Of a stretch of 64,000 nt of DNA, positions 18,903 through 28,051 are shown piece by piece. Position 1 is the stretch's first letter. Each line of letters opens with the position of its first letter. The notes below the pieces were generated by a model, which had not been told where the DNA came from, did no database searches, and saw nothing but the letters and a program-made list of their open reading frames with translations. This DNA comes from JACDAE01 sp963717195 (GTDB lineage: Bacteria; Chloroflexota; Ktedonobacteria; Ktedonobacterales; Ktedonobacteraceae): NCBI GenBank assembly GCA_963717195.1, contig CAVQVR010000007.1, forward strand, positions 46,029 through 110,028. Direction: 5' to 3'. The position numbers and the translations under genes were made by a program.

Positions 18903-19856
18903 CTACTTCATACATTCCTGCGCAAACATACGTACTGCTTCCAGTTGCGCCGAGTCTTGCATGAACAGGATCAATTCCTGAACTCCTGCTTGCTCGACCT
19001 CAACCAGGCGTTTGCGAATGGCGTCAGGCGTTCCGATCAAAGCTCGTTGGCGTAGCTGATCGGCAGGAATACTGCGCAGGTACGGCCCACTTTTTGCCAA
19101 TGCATCGGCATCGGTTTCAGCAATGGCGCAGTTGAGCAAGGCGGTGCGCCGAATCTCATTATAGTCGCGCCCGATATTTTCGCAATGCTGCTTGATAATA
19201 GCGAACTTGCGTGCCAGCCCCTCATTATCCAGGTGCCCAATGTTGCAGGCATCGCCATACTGAGCGACAATTTTGAGCGTGACCTGTTCGCCAGCGCCAC
19301 CGATGAGCAGGGGAATATGCGGTTTCTGTACACCTTTTGGTTGGTTAATAGCTCCGTGTATCTGAGCATATTTGCCTTCAAAGACGGCCTCTTCCTGCGT
19401 CCACATGGCGCGGATAATCTGCACGGCATCGCGTAACTGGCGCAGGCGTGTGGGGCCATCAGGAAAATCATAGCCATAGGCACGATATTCCTGTTCGTAC
19501 CAGCCTGCACCAATGCCGAAATCAAGGCGTCCATGACTCAGGACATCAACCGTACTGGCCATCTTCGCCAATAGAGCAGGATTACGATAGCCATTGCAGG
19601 TGACCATCTGCCCGATGCGTACACGTTTTGTATCGCGTGCCAGAGCGGCGGTGCTGGTCCAGCATTCAAATGTTGGTTCTTGCGTTGGTTGAGGAACTGT
19701 GTGAAAGTGGTCGAAGAGCCAGATCGAATCGTAGCCTGACGCTTCTGCTTCCTGGGCCACATGCGTCATTGTCTCGTAAGCCTCTACTGGATTGGTAATT
19801 CCTACCAGATCCATACGCCAGCCTTGCGGGACGATCAATCCAATTTTGAGTGCCAT
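18903..19856 (-). CDS. LLM-class (luciferase-like) F420-dependent oxidoreductase
   Basis: 317 residues from ATG 19856, which has AAGGAG upstream; the longer frame start has none. It is a single TIM-barrel of the bacterial-luciferase superfamily. Evidence includes the N-terminal strand KIGLIVPQGW, the motif SIWLFDHF, the segment GRLDFGIGAGWYEQEY and IPLLIGGAGE near the cofactor phosphate site. Members use reduced F420 or FMN to oxidise or reduce small organic substrates; the substrate cannot be told from sequence. It lies 4 nt after the acetyltransferase stop, so the two probably form an operon. Confidence 0.85.
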   Translation of the reverse strand: MALKIGLIVPQGWRMDLVGITNPVEAYETMTHVAQEAEASGYDSIWLFDHFHTVPQPTQEPTFECWTSTAALARDTKRVRIGQMVTCNGYRNPALLAKMASTVDVLSHGRLDFGIGAGWYEQEYRAYGYDFPDGPTRLRQLRDAVQIIRAMWTQEEAVFEGKYAQIHGAINQPKGVQKPHIPLLIGGAGEQVTLKIVAQYGDACNIGHLDNEGLARKFAIIKQHCENIGRDYNEIRRTALLNCAIAETDADALAKSGPYLRSIPADQLRQRALIGTPDAIRKRLVEVEQAGVQELILFMQDSAQLEAVRMFAQECMK

Positions 19857-19860
19857 TGTA

Positions 19861-20451
19861 TCAAACTCCTTCTCGCAAAAAATGCTGAGTATTACCTGAG
19901 AAAACATCATTTTTGAGGAGCGAAAACACCTTTTCATCGTGGAAGCGGTTATTTTCGAAGAGACGCTGGCGTAGAATACCCTCCTCTTGAAAACCGAGCT
20001 TTTCTAGCACACGCTGCGATGCCAGGTTGGGCCGCGCGATGTGCGCTTCGACGCGGTTCAGTTGGTAGGAATTAAAGCCGAAAGGCATCATGACTTGCAG
20101 AGCTTCGGTCATGATGCCTTTATTCCAATAGGGTCGATCCAGTACATAGCTTATGCCCGCGTAAAAATTGGTAATATCGCGAAAGAAGCCGCACGTTCCA
20201 ACCACTTTCTTTCCACCTTTGATCGTGATGCCCCAGCGTATCGCCTCCCCATTTTCAAAGCGCATATGATGGCGTTGAATGAGGCTGCGGGCCTGCTGCA
20301 TGTTGATCATTGGCTGGTCATAATAGCGCACAATTTCTTCATTAGATAGAAATTGGAAAATGGCTTCGGCATCTCCTGATCGCAACTCACGCAGGATGAG
20401 GCGCTCTGTCTCCAATACGGGAAATGCTGTTGACTGCCAGCTATTATTCAT
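19861..20451 (-). CDS. GNAT-family N-acetyltransferase (RimJ/RimL-like)
   Basis: 196 residues. The N-terminal strand ETERLILREL is typical of RimJ/RimL-type enzymes. The acetyl-CoA site appears as the GI-rich stretch near FYAGISYVLDRPYWNKGIMTE, and the C-terminal part (NRVEAHI...NLASQRVLEKLGFQEEG) completes the fold. It moves an acetyl group from acetyl-CoA to an amine; such proteins modify ribosomal proteins, amino acids or antibiotics, and the substrate is unknown here. Immediately upstream of the LLM oxidoreductase. Confidence 0.87.
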   Translation of the reverse strand: MNNSWQSTAFPVLETERLILRELRSGDAEAIFQFLSNEEIVRYYDQPMINMQQARSLIQRHHMRFENGEAIRWGITIKGGKKVVGTCGFFRDITNFYAGISYVLDRPYWNKGIMTEALQVMMPFGFNSYQLNRVEAHIARPNLASQRVLEKLGFQEEGILRQRLFENNRFHDEKVFSLLKNDVFSGNTQHFLREGV

Positions 20452-20614
20452 GTACGCGATTTGCTCCTATGATGATCTGACTCCATCCGCTAGCTACATC
20501 ATATCATACTATTCGGAGCGCACTTTTTCACTGATTCCTGATCTGTAAGGATACCCTTTCGAATTGGCGCTCAATCTCTGTATAGAGCTCTTGAGTACAT
20601 TGATACAAGACAGT

Positions 20615-21493
20615 TTATCCTTTAGGTTTGCTTTCTTGCACGGCAACAGTTTTCAGCGTCTCGTATCCCCCCTTTGTGACCCAGCGCAACACATCATCCA
20701 GCGTCTTATTTGCTGCAATGAGTTGCTCTTCCTGCTCCTGGATGTATTCGGGCAGCATCATTTTCTCATCGGTTGACCACTCATGGCTGTTCAATAGGGA
20801 AATCACGTTGTCATAGGAAAGAGGATCAGGCTGGTGCAGGAAAAGTGCCTCAATCACAAATCCTGGAATTTTTTTCTTGCGATCAAGTTGTCCCTGGAAG
20901 CTGCTTTCAGCTTTGACGGCTTTCTTGAGTCGGCGGATATCTGCCAGAAGGTGTTGTACGCGTTCTTCTCCATAGTTTTCGGCAATTTTTTGTATGGAGT
21001 GGTCAAATCTCCTGACGTGCTCAATACTAAAATGGTCGCTTGCAAAAGAGAGAGTGATATCAATCCCAAGTGGGCCATGTTGAGGGTGTTCAATGCTGAG
21101 CATAAAAACGACGCCGGGATCGCCTCCCCAGGCTTTTACTCCACAAAAGCGGGCATGGAAGCCGAGAGGTTCCAGTTGCTGTAAGGATTGGGTAATGGTT
21201 TTAAAGAGGATCGGATCAAATTGCTGAATATAAGCCAGGTCTTGAATGCCATCCCACCGGGAAATAATGCTGAAGGTATCAACTGGGGTCCAGTCCACAA
21301 AGCCTTGTTTTGGGTCATGTGGAATATTTATGAAGAACAGGTCGAGATCGGGATGATCGTCGGTATTGGTCCCGCGCTTGTACGAGCCGATATCTATGCC
21401 TTCTCCTGCTGTGTGATAGTTTGCTTGAATGACATTGCCAAGGAGTGTTGCGATAGAGCGGCTCAGCTCGCGTTGAGCTGATATATTGATCAT
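20615..21493 (-). CDS. Class-I CCA/OAS-like nucleotidyltransferase-fold protein
   Basis: 292 residues from ATG 21493 (AGAGGTG upstream); earlier in-frame codons read through the repeat region. The N-terminus has the polymerase-beta-superfamily signature: GSYKRGT (about 36-42) followed by DLDLFF with Asp49 and Asp51 as metal ligands. A third acidic position may be in GIDITLS. A helical domain follows whose RRLKKAVK...GFVIEALFL resembles the class-I (archaeal-type) CCA-adding/OAS/CD-NTase group. A tRNA-ending role is possible, but so is making a nucleotide signal. No effector gene of a signalling defence system is adjacent; its neighbour is a family-B DNA polymerase. Confidence 0.6.
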   Translation of the reverse strand: MINISAQRELSRSIATLLGNVIQANYHTAGEGIDIGSYKRGTNTDDHPDLDLFFINIPHDPKQGFVDWTPVDTFSIISRWDGIQDLAYIQQFDPILFKTITQSLQQLEPLGFHARFCGVKAWGGDPGVVFMLSIEHPQHGPLGIDITLSFASDHFSIEHVRRFDHSIQKIAENYGEERVQHLLADIRRLKKAVKAESSFQGQLDRKKKIPGFVIEALFLHQPDPLSYDNVISLLNSHEWSTDEKMMLPEYIQEQEEQLIAANKTLDDVLRWVTKGGYETLKTVAVQESKPKG

Positions 21494-21577
21494 GTCTATG
21501 TCACCTCTCTTGCCATTGTTGTTCTTTCTAGCTCGTCGGTATATCCATGATAACGAAGAAAGCAGTGCTTTATCAAA

Positions 21578-21658
21578 GTAGGCCGCGTTGACGCCGCCCA
21601 GGTGGGTGGCATGATTAATGTGCTGGACACACCTGAGCGGCGTCAACGCGGCCCCTAC
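21578..21658. repeat. GTAGGGGC-edge palindromic repeat at the 3' end of the DNA polymerase gene
   Basis: Arms 21578-21604 and 21630-21658 pair over about 27 nt (core GGCCGCGTTGACGCCGC). On the minus strand its edge GTAGGGGC supplies the TAG stop (21655-21657) of the polymerase. Confidence 0.87.
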
Positions 21659-24075
21659 AGGCAACGGATCCGGCGTGGTTGGATATCATCGATGGGCAGA
21701 TCAAAGAGGCCCGGCTGCTCGTCAAGACGGAAAAGCTGAGCGAAGTCTTCAGGGGCGAAAGCTCTACGCAGGCGAGCTGCATAGGATGTGACCAGTACGT
21801 GCAGGTAGTGCTCAACATCATAGTCGCGCCGCTCACCAATCTCAGAGCGTTGGGAGTGATGGGTTGAATGCCCTTCGTGTTCACTGGCATCATCCCACGT
21901 TTCCCCGGCCGGAGCTTCATCGGCTTCTTCTGGGAGCCATATGTAGGTTCCTGGCCTGGTACGATAGAAACGCACTCGTTCTCCTGGATGCCAGCGTGTA
22001 CGACCTGCTGCCAGGAGGGCTTCGTATTGTGGCTCTGGATGGCCTGCCCTTGCTGCCTGGTAGGCTTCAGGTGACTTGGAGAGTCGCACCCTTGCACCCA
22101 GATCGGATGCTGGCAGGCGGCGTTTATGCAGGTCATCAACTGTTTGCTGGAATGTCTGGTAGAGTTGGGGAATGTCGTTAGTCATTACGCAATGCAGAGC
22201 CTGGCGCAAGAAGCGTTCACCAAAGGGTTCAGCCCGGCTCGACCGTAGCGCTACCCCGTGGACGATCAGGCGGTCGTTATAGGTCAGTAGTGCATAGTTC
22301 TTGACCATGTGGCTGAACATAGCACGATAGCGCCCTTCATATTCCAGGCGGATGCCTGCGGGAAGTTGAGCACCGATCTCAGCGACGAGAGCACGTTCCT
22401 GTTCTTCGCTCCAGCCCTGTGGAACGGCGAAATAGACTCCATCGGTATCAGCTTCTATCAAGGCCATGCCACGTTCGCGTAGCGCGTCAAGAACCTGGTT
22501 CAGCAACTCTCGTCCACGTCTTGTGACTTCTCCGGCGGCACGATTATCGGCAAACAGCGCCATCGTACCAGCTCCCATATATCCATAGGCTGCGTTGATC
22601 AGAATTTTCATTGCAGCCTGTGTTGCCTCGGAATGATTGGCCGCCAGTGAACCAGGTGCCGCTGAACGTGCCGCTGCTTTGTGCGTGAGGCGCAGATCGG
22701 TCAATTGTCCCAGGATGCTGAGTAGGACGCCGAGGCGATCACACGCTGGCCCTATCTGGAAGGTGCGCATCAAAGAGGGATAGAGCGAGGCTACATCGGC
22801 TTTGACGACCTGTTCAGCGATTCCTTCGGCGAAGAGGAGGGTTGCACCACCTTCATGCAATCCCTGTTCTCCTTCTTGCTGCGATGCCTGGTAGGGAAGC
22901 GCGACCCCCGCTCGTAGATAGGCACGTACCAGTAGCGGTTCGAGAATCCCCATCGCTGGTCCGGCTGATGCCAGTCGCTCATAACGACGCGGTGCCATGC
23001 TTGCAAGCACAAATGGTGCACCCAGCAAGCGGCGCGAGAGCCCATCAACCTCTCTCACATCGTCCAGGGCATAGTGGCGTACCATGTCCGGATCATTGCG
23101 ATAGGTGTCAAAGATCGCCGAGCCTTCAATGTAGACACGTTCAGGGGATGCGATGCCGAAATAGCGTGCGACCTCTTTAAGGCGATAACTGGGCATGTCG
23201 CGCACAACAAAATCGTAGCGTCGTACGGCATCGAGCGTATCAATCAACTCGCGCCCGGCTATACTGTAACGTGTTCTGCGTCGTGCTTCTGGCCCTATCG
23301 CCAATGTCTCCTCACGTTTCTCTAATAGTAATGGTCCGCCCTGGCGTCCCAGATTCAGGGGTATGTGTAAATTTGAGGCACGCTGTTCCAGAAATGGCAG
23401 ATCGAAGCCGAACAGGTTATGATTTTCGATCACGTCGGGGTCACGCTTGCGGATCAACTCACACAGCTCGTTGATTAACTGCGCTTCTTCGTCTGGTGTG
23501 GATGCCTCAAGCGTGGCCGTGAAGCCGCGATTATCGCAGATGGCAACCAGGAAGATGCGCCCACGATGTGGATCAAGTGCGGTCGTCTCCAGATCGAACT
23601 GTAAACGGTGCAGGTCTTCGTAGTTCATGCCTCGGAAATACACACGTCCACTACTCATCAGATACTGCTCGACCGGACCTACACGATAGTACTCGTCGAG
23701 TTCATCCAGTCGGTTAATCTTTCTGCCAAGTCTGCGTGTTGCTCCGCTAATAAGTGCGCGTTCAAGATAGCGGCCATCACGTGCGGTAATCAGATAGCGG
23801 TAAGATGTTGTGGCGTCAGGAGGGCTTTCCAGTTCACGGTAATTCACAATAGCGTTCTCACTACCAAATGCGCTCGTAGGGAGCAGGGCTGGCCCCAGGT
23901 GTGCGATGTCGGCCAGCGTGGTTGCGAAGAGCCAGGATCGGAAGCGTTCCAGGTTACAGATCACGCGTTCTGCCTCGCGCCTCCACACAATAGCTCGTCC
24001 CTCACGCTGTGCCCAGACCGAGACAATGCCCGGCGTGGGATCCCAGCCGAACAGGCGCTCACCTTCAATCTGCAT
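21655..24075 (-). CDS. Family-B DNA polymerase
   Basis: 806 residues. The 3'-5' exonuclease domain shows Exo I (FDLETTALD), Exo II (NHNLFGFDLPFL) and Exo III (YALDDVREVD). The polymerase domain shows motif A (DVASLYPS), motif B (K-x3-NAAYGYMG) and motif C (ADTDGVYF), so both activities should be intact. The length matches PolII/archaeal PolB types. Bacteria use such enzymes mainly in repair or lesion bypass. The tail after the thumb is charged and ends in the repeat-supplied stop codon. A repeat half-copy (24114-24137) lies 38 nt upstream. Downstream on the same strand is a nucleotidyltransferase. Confidence 0.92.
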   Translation of the reverse strand: MQIEGERLFGWDPTPGIVSVWAQREGRAIVWRREAERVICNLERFRSWLFATTLADIAHLGPALLPTSAFGSENAIVNYRELESPPDATTSYRYLITARDGRYLERALISGATRRLGRKINRLDELDEYYRVGPVEQYLMSSGRVYFRGMNYEDLHRLQFDLETTALDPHRGRIFLVAICDNRGFTATLEASTPDEEAQLINELCELIRKRDPDVIENHNLFGFDLPFLEQRASNLHIPLNLGRQGGPLLLEKREETLAIGPEARRRTRYSIAGRELIDTLDAVRRYDFVVRDMPSYRLKEVARYFGIASPERVYIEGSAIFDTYRNDPDMVRHYALDDVREVDGLSRRLLGAPFVLASMAPRRYERLASAGPAMGILEPLLVRAYLRAGVALPYQASQQEGEQGLHEGGATLLFAEGIAEQVVKADVASLYPSLMRTFQIGPACDRLGVLLSILGQLTDLRLTHKAAARSAAPGSLAANHSEATQAAMKILINAAYGYMGAGTMALFADNRAAGEVTRRGRELLNQVLDALRERGMALIEADTDGVYFAVPQGWSEEQERALVAEIGAQLPAGIRLEYEGRYRAMFSHMVKNYALLTYNDRLIVHGVALRSSRAEPFGERFLRQALHCVMTNDIPQLYQTFQQTVDDLHKRRLPASDLGARVRLSKSPEAYQAARAGHPEPQYEALLAAGRTRWHPGERVRFYRTRPGTYIWLPEEADEAPAGETWDDASEHEGHSTHHSQRSEIGERRDYDVEHYLHVLVTSYAARLRRAFAPEDFAQLFRLDEQPGLFDLPIDDIQPRRIRCL

Positions 24076-24113
24076 CTCATCACCTTCGTGCTGTCTTGTC
24101 AGGTTTCATCAAG

Positions 24114-24137
24114 GTAGGGACCCGATTTATCGCGTCC
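24114..24137. repeat. GTAGGG-edge repeat, single arm
   Basis: Reads GTAGGGACCCGATTTATCGC plus four bases, the family core, without a partner arm nearby. Sits just upstream of the polymerase start. Confidence 0.75.
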
Positions 24138-24147
24138 AACAATTTAT

Positions 24148-24182
24148 TGCATGATATTGCATGATATTGCGAATATTGCATG
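24148..24182. repeat. Short AT-rich tandem repeat
   Basis: ATTGCATGAT is repeated directly, then recurs in degenerate form. Between the polymerase and menF; no role apparent. Confidence 0.45.
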
Positions 24183-24276
24183 TTTTATAGAACACTATAA
24201 AAGAACATTTTTTCCAACTATATCACAAAGGATGGGAGTACGGCAAACAAGAAATGATCCATCGTATCGGAGGGCA

Positions 24277-24415
24277 CACGGGCTTGTTCACTTCGTTCAC
24301 CGCGCCCCTACCACGGGGTTCCTCTCTTTTGATGTATTGGATATTTGATGTATTGGATATTTCATGCCCGTCATGCCATAGTAGGGGCGCGGTGAACGAA
24401 GTGAACAAGCCCGTG
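24277..24415. repeat. 35-bp perfect inverted repeat (inward-facing GTAGGGGC edges)
   Basis: Arms 24277-24311 and 24381-24415 are exact reverse complements over 35 nt. Here the GTAGGGGC edges face the 69-nt centre, the opposite of the other copies. The centre contains a direct repeat of TTTGATGTATTGGATA-like sequence (24329-24361). Confidence 0.9.
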
Positions 24416-24481
24416 GCACCCCCTTCTTAGAATTGGAATCCTGGTGATAAAAATGATGACGTGGTCGCTCTCCCCACCCCG

Positions 24482-24490
24482 TGCTATAAT
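24482..24490 (+). promoter_or_regulatory. Extended -10 promoter of menF
   Basis: TGCTATAAT fits an extended -10 (TGnTATAAT). No good -35 at 17 nt. It lies 66 nt before the menF start. Confidence 0.55.
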
Positions 24491-24555
24491 ATTATAGGCA
24501 TTGCTTTTTGGCTTCCTTCCTACAGCATGCCGTTTTTTCAGGTGAGAAATAAAAT

Positions 24556-26028
24556 ATGGAAATCGTTTTTGCTGATAATGTAGATACATTCGTCGCTCCA
24601 AATCTATGGTCTGTCCATTTTGATCGCGCTCTGTTGTTCGCTACCTTATACCGTGCTACTACACGTGCCGCTCTATCGGGTCGTACTGTGCTTGCCAGCT
24701 TTACGCAGCCAGTGGGGCCGTGCGACCCCCTCACCATCTTTAGAGTGTTCTCCCGCCAGGGGTTGGGAGAGTGCTTCTTCTGGGAGAAGCCGGAGGACCA
24801 GAGAGCCTTTGTGGGCATAGGCAACGCCACCACTATAGAGACGACTGGAGCTGATTGTTTGAATGATGCTGCGGCAGCCTGCCGTTCCCTGCAACGTAAT
24901 GCCGTTGTCGGGTTTGCACCTGGTAAGCTCCCGACGCATGTGACAGGCCCAATTCTCTTTGGCGGTTTTGCCTTTGATCCCCTTCATCCCTCAACCAGTC
25001 TATGGGATGGCTTTCCGGATGGGCTGCTTGTCCTGCCGCGTGTGCTTTTTACTGGAGGTGAGAAGAATGCCGCTCTAACGGTCAATCTGAGAGTCGAGGC
25101 GACCGACGATATTGAGCAACTCGCCGATGAGATCACGCTCACTATCCTGCGTCTGCATACGATGGTAGAACTGTTGCTTACTCAGCCGCAGCCAATATCA
25201 CGTCCCAACCAGTTTACCGTACAGGATCTGCTTCCTGCGGCGAAATGGAAGAGCCTGGTTGCCTCTGCTGTGCAGCATATTCGACAGGGCGCGTATCAAA
25301 AAGTGGTCCTGGCTCGTGCCGTGGAAGTTACAGGTGAAGACACTTTTGCTATTGACCGCTTGCTCCAGCGCCTGCGTGGAAGTTACACGGGTGCCTACAT
25401 CTTTGCCATCCAGCGTGGCGCACGCTACTTTGTTGGCGCGACTCCTGAACGCCTGGTGTTCGCACAGGATGGACAGGCACGTACAATGGCCCTGGCTGGT
25501 TCAGCGCCGCGCGGTGTAACCGAACAAGAAGATCGACAGGCAGGCATGGAGTTATTAAATAGTGAAAAAAACAGGCGCGAACATGCCATTGTGGTGAATA
25601 TGGTGCATGATGCGTTGGAGGATCTATGCTCAACGGTTCAGGTCGCTGATACGCCGCACCTGCTGAAATTGCAAAATATACAGCATCTGGAAACAACTAT
25701 CACTGGTGAACTGCTCCCCGGCCATAGTATTCTGGAGGCGCTCCAGGATCTGCATCCCACCCCAGCTGTTGGTGGTTTTCCCCGCGAGGCTGCCCTTGCC
25801 GAGATACGCGACAACGAACAACTTGAGCGCGGCTGGTATGCTGGCCCCATTGGTTGGATCGATAAAGATGGGCATGGCGAATTTGCTGTTGCGTTACGCT
25901 CCGGCCTCATCGACGGAAACAAAGCAACGCTGTTCGCAGGCTGCGGCATCGTCGCCGACTCAGAACCCGACAGCGAGTATGCGGAGTCCCGCTTAAAATT
26001 AAAAGTGATGCTCCAGGGATTAATGTAG
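24556..26028 (+). CDS. menF: Isochorismate synthase
   Basis: Converts chorismate to isochorismate, the first step of menaquinone synthesis. 490 residues. The C-terminal chorismate-binding domain (about 225-488) contains LARAVEV, FVGATPERL, the segment LAGSAPRG and the C-terminal GCGIVADSEPDSEY glutamates that bind magnesium. All are typical of MenF/EntC/DhbC enzymes. Followed by menD, so MenF is a better call than a siderophore-type synthase. The stop codon TAG (26026-26028) is the edge of the repeat that separates it from menD. Confidence 0.92.
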   Translation: MEIVFADNVDTFVAPNLWSVHFDRALLFATLYRATTRAALSGRTVLASFTQPVGPCDPLTIFRVFSRQGLGECFFWEKPEDQRAFVGIGNATTIETTGADCLNDAAAACRSLQRNAVVGFAPGKLPTHVTGPILFGGFAFDPLHPSTSLWDGFPDGLLVLPRVLFTGGEKNAALTVNLRVEATDDIEQLADEITLTILRLHTMVELLLTQPQPISRPNQFTVQDLLPAAKWKSLVASAVQHIRQGAYQKVVLARAVEVTGEDTFAIDRLLQRLRGSYTGAYIFAIQRGARYFVGATPERLVFAQDGQARTMALAGSAPRGVTEQEDRQAGMELLNSEKNRREHAIVVNMVHDALEDLCSTVQVADTPHLLKLQNIQHLETTITGELLPGHSILEALQDLHPTPAVGGFPREAALAEIRDNEQLERGWYAGPIGWIDKDGHGEFAVALRSGLIDGNKATLFAGCGIVADSEPDSEYAESRLKLKVMLQGLM

Positions 26029-26137
26029 GGACCAGATTATGCCGTTTAAATAAATAACCTGGATATCGTAAGCGAAATCATATCCGCATTAATTTTTTAA
26101 ACGGCATTATCGCGTCCGCGATAAATCTGGTCCCTAC
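26025..26137. repeat. GTAGGG-edge palindromic repeat between menF and menD
   Basis: Left arm 26025-26050 and right arm about 26097-26137 share the edge GTAGGGACCAGATT and an inner TTTAAACGGCAT pairing. The right arm carries an additional small palindrome (TATCGCG...CGCGATA). The left edge supplies the menF stop codon. Confidence 0.82.
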
Positions 26138-26194
26138 CGTATTATGCATTTATACCGTTTTGGTACATCATTAAACGAAGAATGAGGCAAAACC

Positions 26195-28051
26195 ATGTCG
26201 GTCATACCAACCGACGAGTCGGATTTTCTTAACCCGACTTACGTCTATATAAGAGCCTTTGTTGATGAATTGCAGCGAGCTGGCGTGCATAACGTCGTGA
26301 TCTGCCCCGGATCACGCTCAACACCTCTGGCAATGGTGTTGGCGGAACAGGCAGGTATTCATACCTGGATGCATGTTGATGAGCGTTCGGCAGCCTTCTT
26401 TGCATCAGGTATGGCAAAGCGACTCGCCCAACCCGTTGCCCTGGTTTGCACGTCGGGAACCGCAGCGGCAAACTTTTTCCCGGCGCTGGTCGAAGCTCAT
26501 TTAACCCATGTGCCTCTGCTCGTTCTGACCGCAGATCGCCCCCATGAGTTGCGCGATAATGGCGCTCCACAGGCAATCGACCAGAATCGGCTCTATGGGT
26601 CACATGTGAAATGGTTTGTTGAAGTGGCGCTACCTGAAGCGAACAATAACGCTCTACGCTATATTCGTACGCTGGCTAATCGTGCAGTTGCCTTAACAAA
26701 TGCCATACCAGCCGGGCCAGTGCACCTCAACATGCCCTTTCGCGAACCTCTCGTACCTGATGCCTCTCCTGATCAGCCGCTTCCTCCGCTTGCGCAACGT
26801 GACCTGGTTGCCTGGTACGGGCGTCCAGATAACGCTCCTTATGTCGCAGTAACCGAAGCGCGAGACGCCACAGTAGGGGTAAGGGGTGACGTGGAGGGAG
26901 GTGGGGGCTTTGCGCTTACCCTGCTCTATACGCGTTTGCTTGATACTATTCACGCTACTCCGCATGGACTGATTATTGTCGGCCCCTGCAATGATCCTGA
27001 GCTTCCCGGACTGGTAACGCTTCTGGCGCAACGAACTGGCTATCCTATCCTGGCTGATCCGCTCTCGCAATTGAGGAGCAGCTCTCTAAATTCTCACTTT
27101 GTGCTTTCAAGCTATGATGCCTTTTTGCGTATCGATGCTTTTATAGAGCAAGCTGAGCCACAGGTAATAGTGCGTTTCGGAGCTATGCCGACCTCCAAGC
27201 CGTTGCTGCTCTACCAGAAGCGTTACGCCTCCTGTCCACTGATTGTCATTGATGGCAATGCAGGTTGGGAGGAACCTACTCAGCTTGCCAGCGAGGTTAT
27301 TCATGCCAATCCAGTTTCCTTGTGCCGCTCACTGCTTCCATTTCTAGCGGATGTGCCCGAACGCGACTCAAAATGGATTGAGAAATGGCAATGGGCCGAG
27401 CAAATCACGTGTGAGGCTCTTCAGTCGGCCATACAAGATTTTGCCGACCTCTTTGAAGGACGCGTCTTTACCGAGTTGGCCGCTCTCTTACCACAAGAAA
27501 CGACGCTCTATGTTGGCAATAGTATGCCAGTGCGCGATCTGGATACCTTCTTCTGGCAGAGTGATGTTAAGCTTCGTATTATGGGTAATCGTGGGGCAAA
27601 TGGCATTGATGGCATGGTTTCCAGTGCGCTAGGCGCGAGTGCTGCTCATAAAGACGGTCCGACTGTTCTGGTGATTGGCGATCTCTCATTCTTCCATGAT
27701 TTGAACGGGTTGCTGGCAGCACGTTTGCACCAGTTGGATTTAACGATTGTGCTGATCAATAACGATGGAGGTGGCATCTTTTCCTTCCTGCCCCAGGCAT
27801 CCTACTCTGAGCACTTTGAGCAACTCTTCGGCACGCCTACTGGATTGGATTTTGCGCCGGTCGTGCAAATGTATGGTGGCTCGTTCCAACGCATTACTAA
27901 CTGGCAGGAATTCCGCTCCTCTATGAACGAAAGTATTGCTGTCAGGGGACTGCATGTAATCGAGGTTCCAACCAGGCGCGAGAGCAACGTACAGATGCAT
28001 CGCCAGCTCTGGCAAGCTGTTAAGAATGTACTTGCCACAGCAAAAAAATAG
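26195..28051 (+). CDS. menD: SEPHCHC synthase (thiamine-diphosphate enzyme)
   Basis: Joins isochorismate and 2-oxoglutarate with loss of CO2. 618 residues; TGAGGC lies just before ATG 26195. The N-terminal Pyr domain has CPGSRSTPL and the catalytic Glu in HVDERSAAF. The C-terminal PP domain has GDLSFFHDLNGL and NNDGGGIFSFLPQ binding ThDP/Mg. Residues encoded around 26870-26920 (a Gly/Val-rich stretch) are not a part of the family I recognise and look like a local insertion. Its last 26 nt overlap menH. Confidence 0.95.
   Translation: MSVIPTDESDFLNPTYVYIRAFVDELQRAGVHNVVICPGSRSTPLAMVLAEQAGIHTWMHVDERSAAFFASGMAKRLAQPVALVCTSGTAAANFFPALVEAHLTHVPLLVLTADRPHELRDNGAPQAIDQNRLYGSHVKWFVEVALPEANNNALRYIRTLANRAVALTNAIPAGPVHLNMPFREPLVPDASPDQPLPPLAQRDLVAWYGRPDNAPYVAVTEARDATVGVRGDVEGGGGFALTLLYTRLLDTIHATPHGLIIVGPCNDPELPGLVTLLAQRTGYPILADPLSQLRSSSLNSHFVLSSYDAFLRIDAFIEQAEPQVIVRFGAMPTSKPLLLYQKRYASCPLIVIDGNAGWEEPTQLASEVIHANPVSLCRSLLPFLADVPERDSKWIEKWQWAEQITCEALQSAIQDFADLFEGRVFTELAALLPQETTLYVGNSMPVRDLDTFFWQSDVKLRIMGNRGANGIDGMVSSALGASAAHKDGPTVLVIGDLSFFHDLNGLLAARLHQLDLTIVLINNDGGGIFSFLPQASYSEHFEQLFGTPTGLDFAPVVQMYGGSFQRITNWQEFRSSMNESIAVRGLHVIEVPTRRESNVQMHRQLWQAVKNVLATAKK

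Noticed and set aside
26876..26900. GTAGGGG inside menD as another repeat insertion
   Set aside because: The match ends after 8 bases, so chance cannot be excluded; noted only as an odd Gly/Val-rich stretch.
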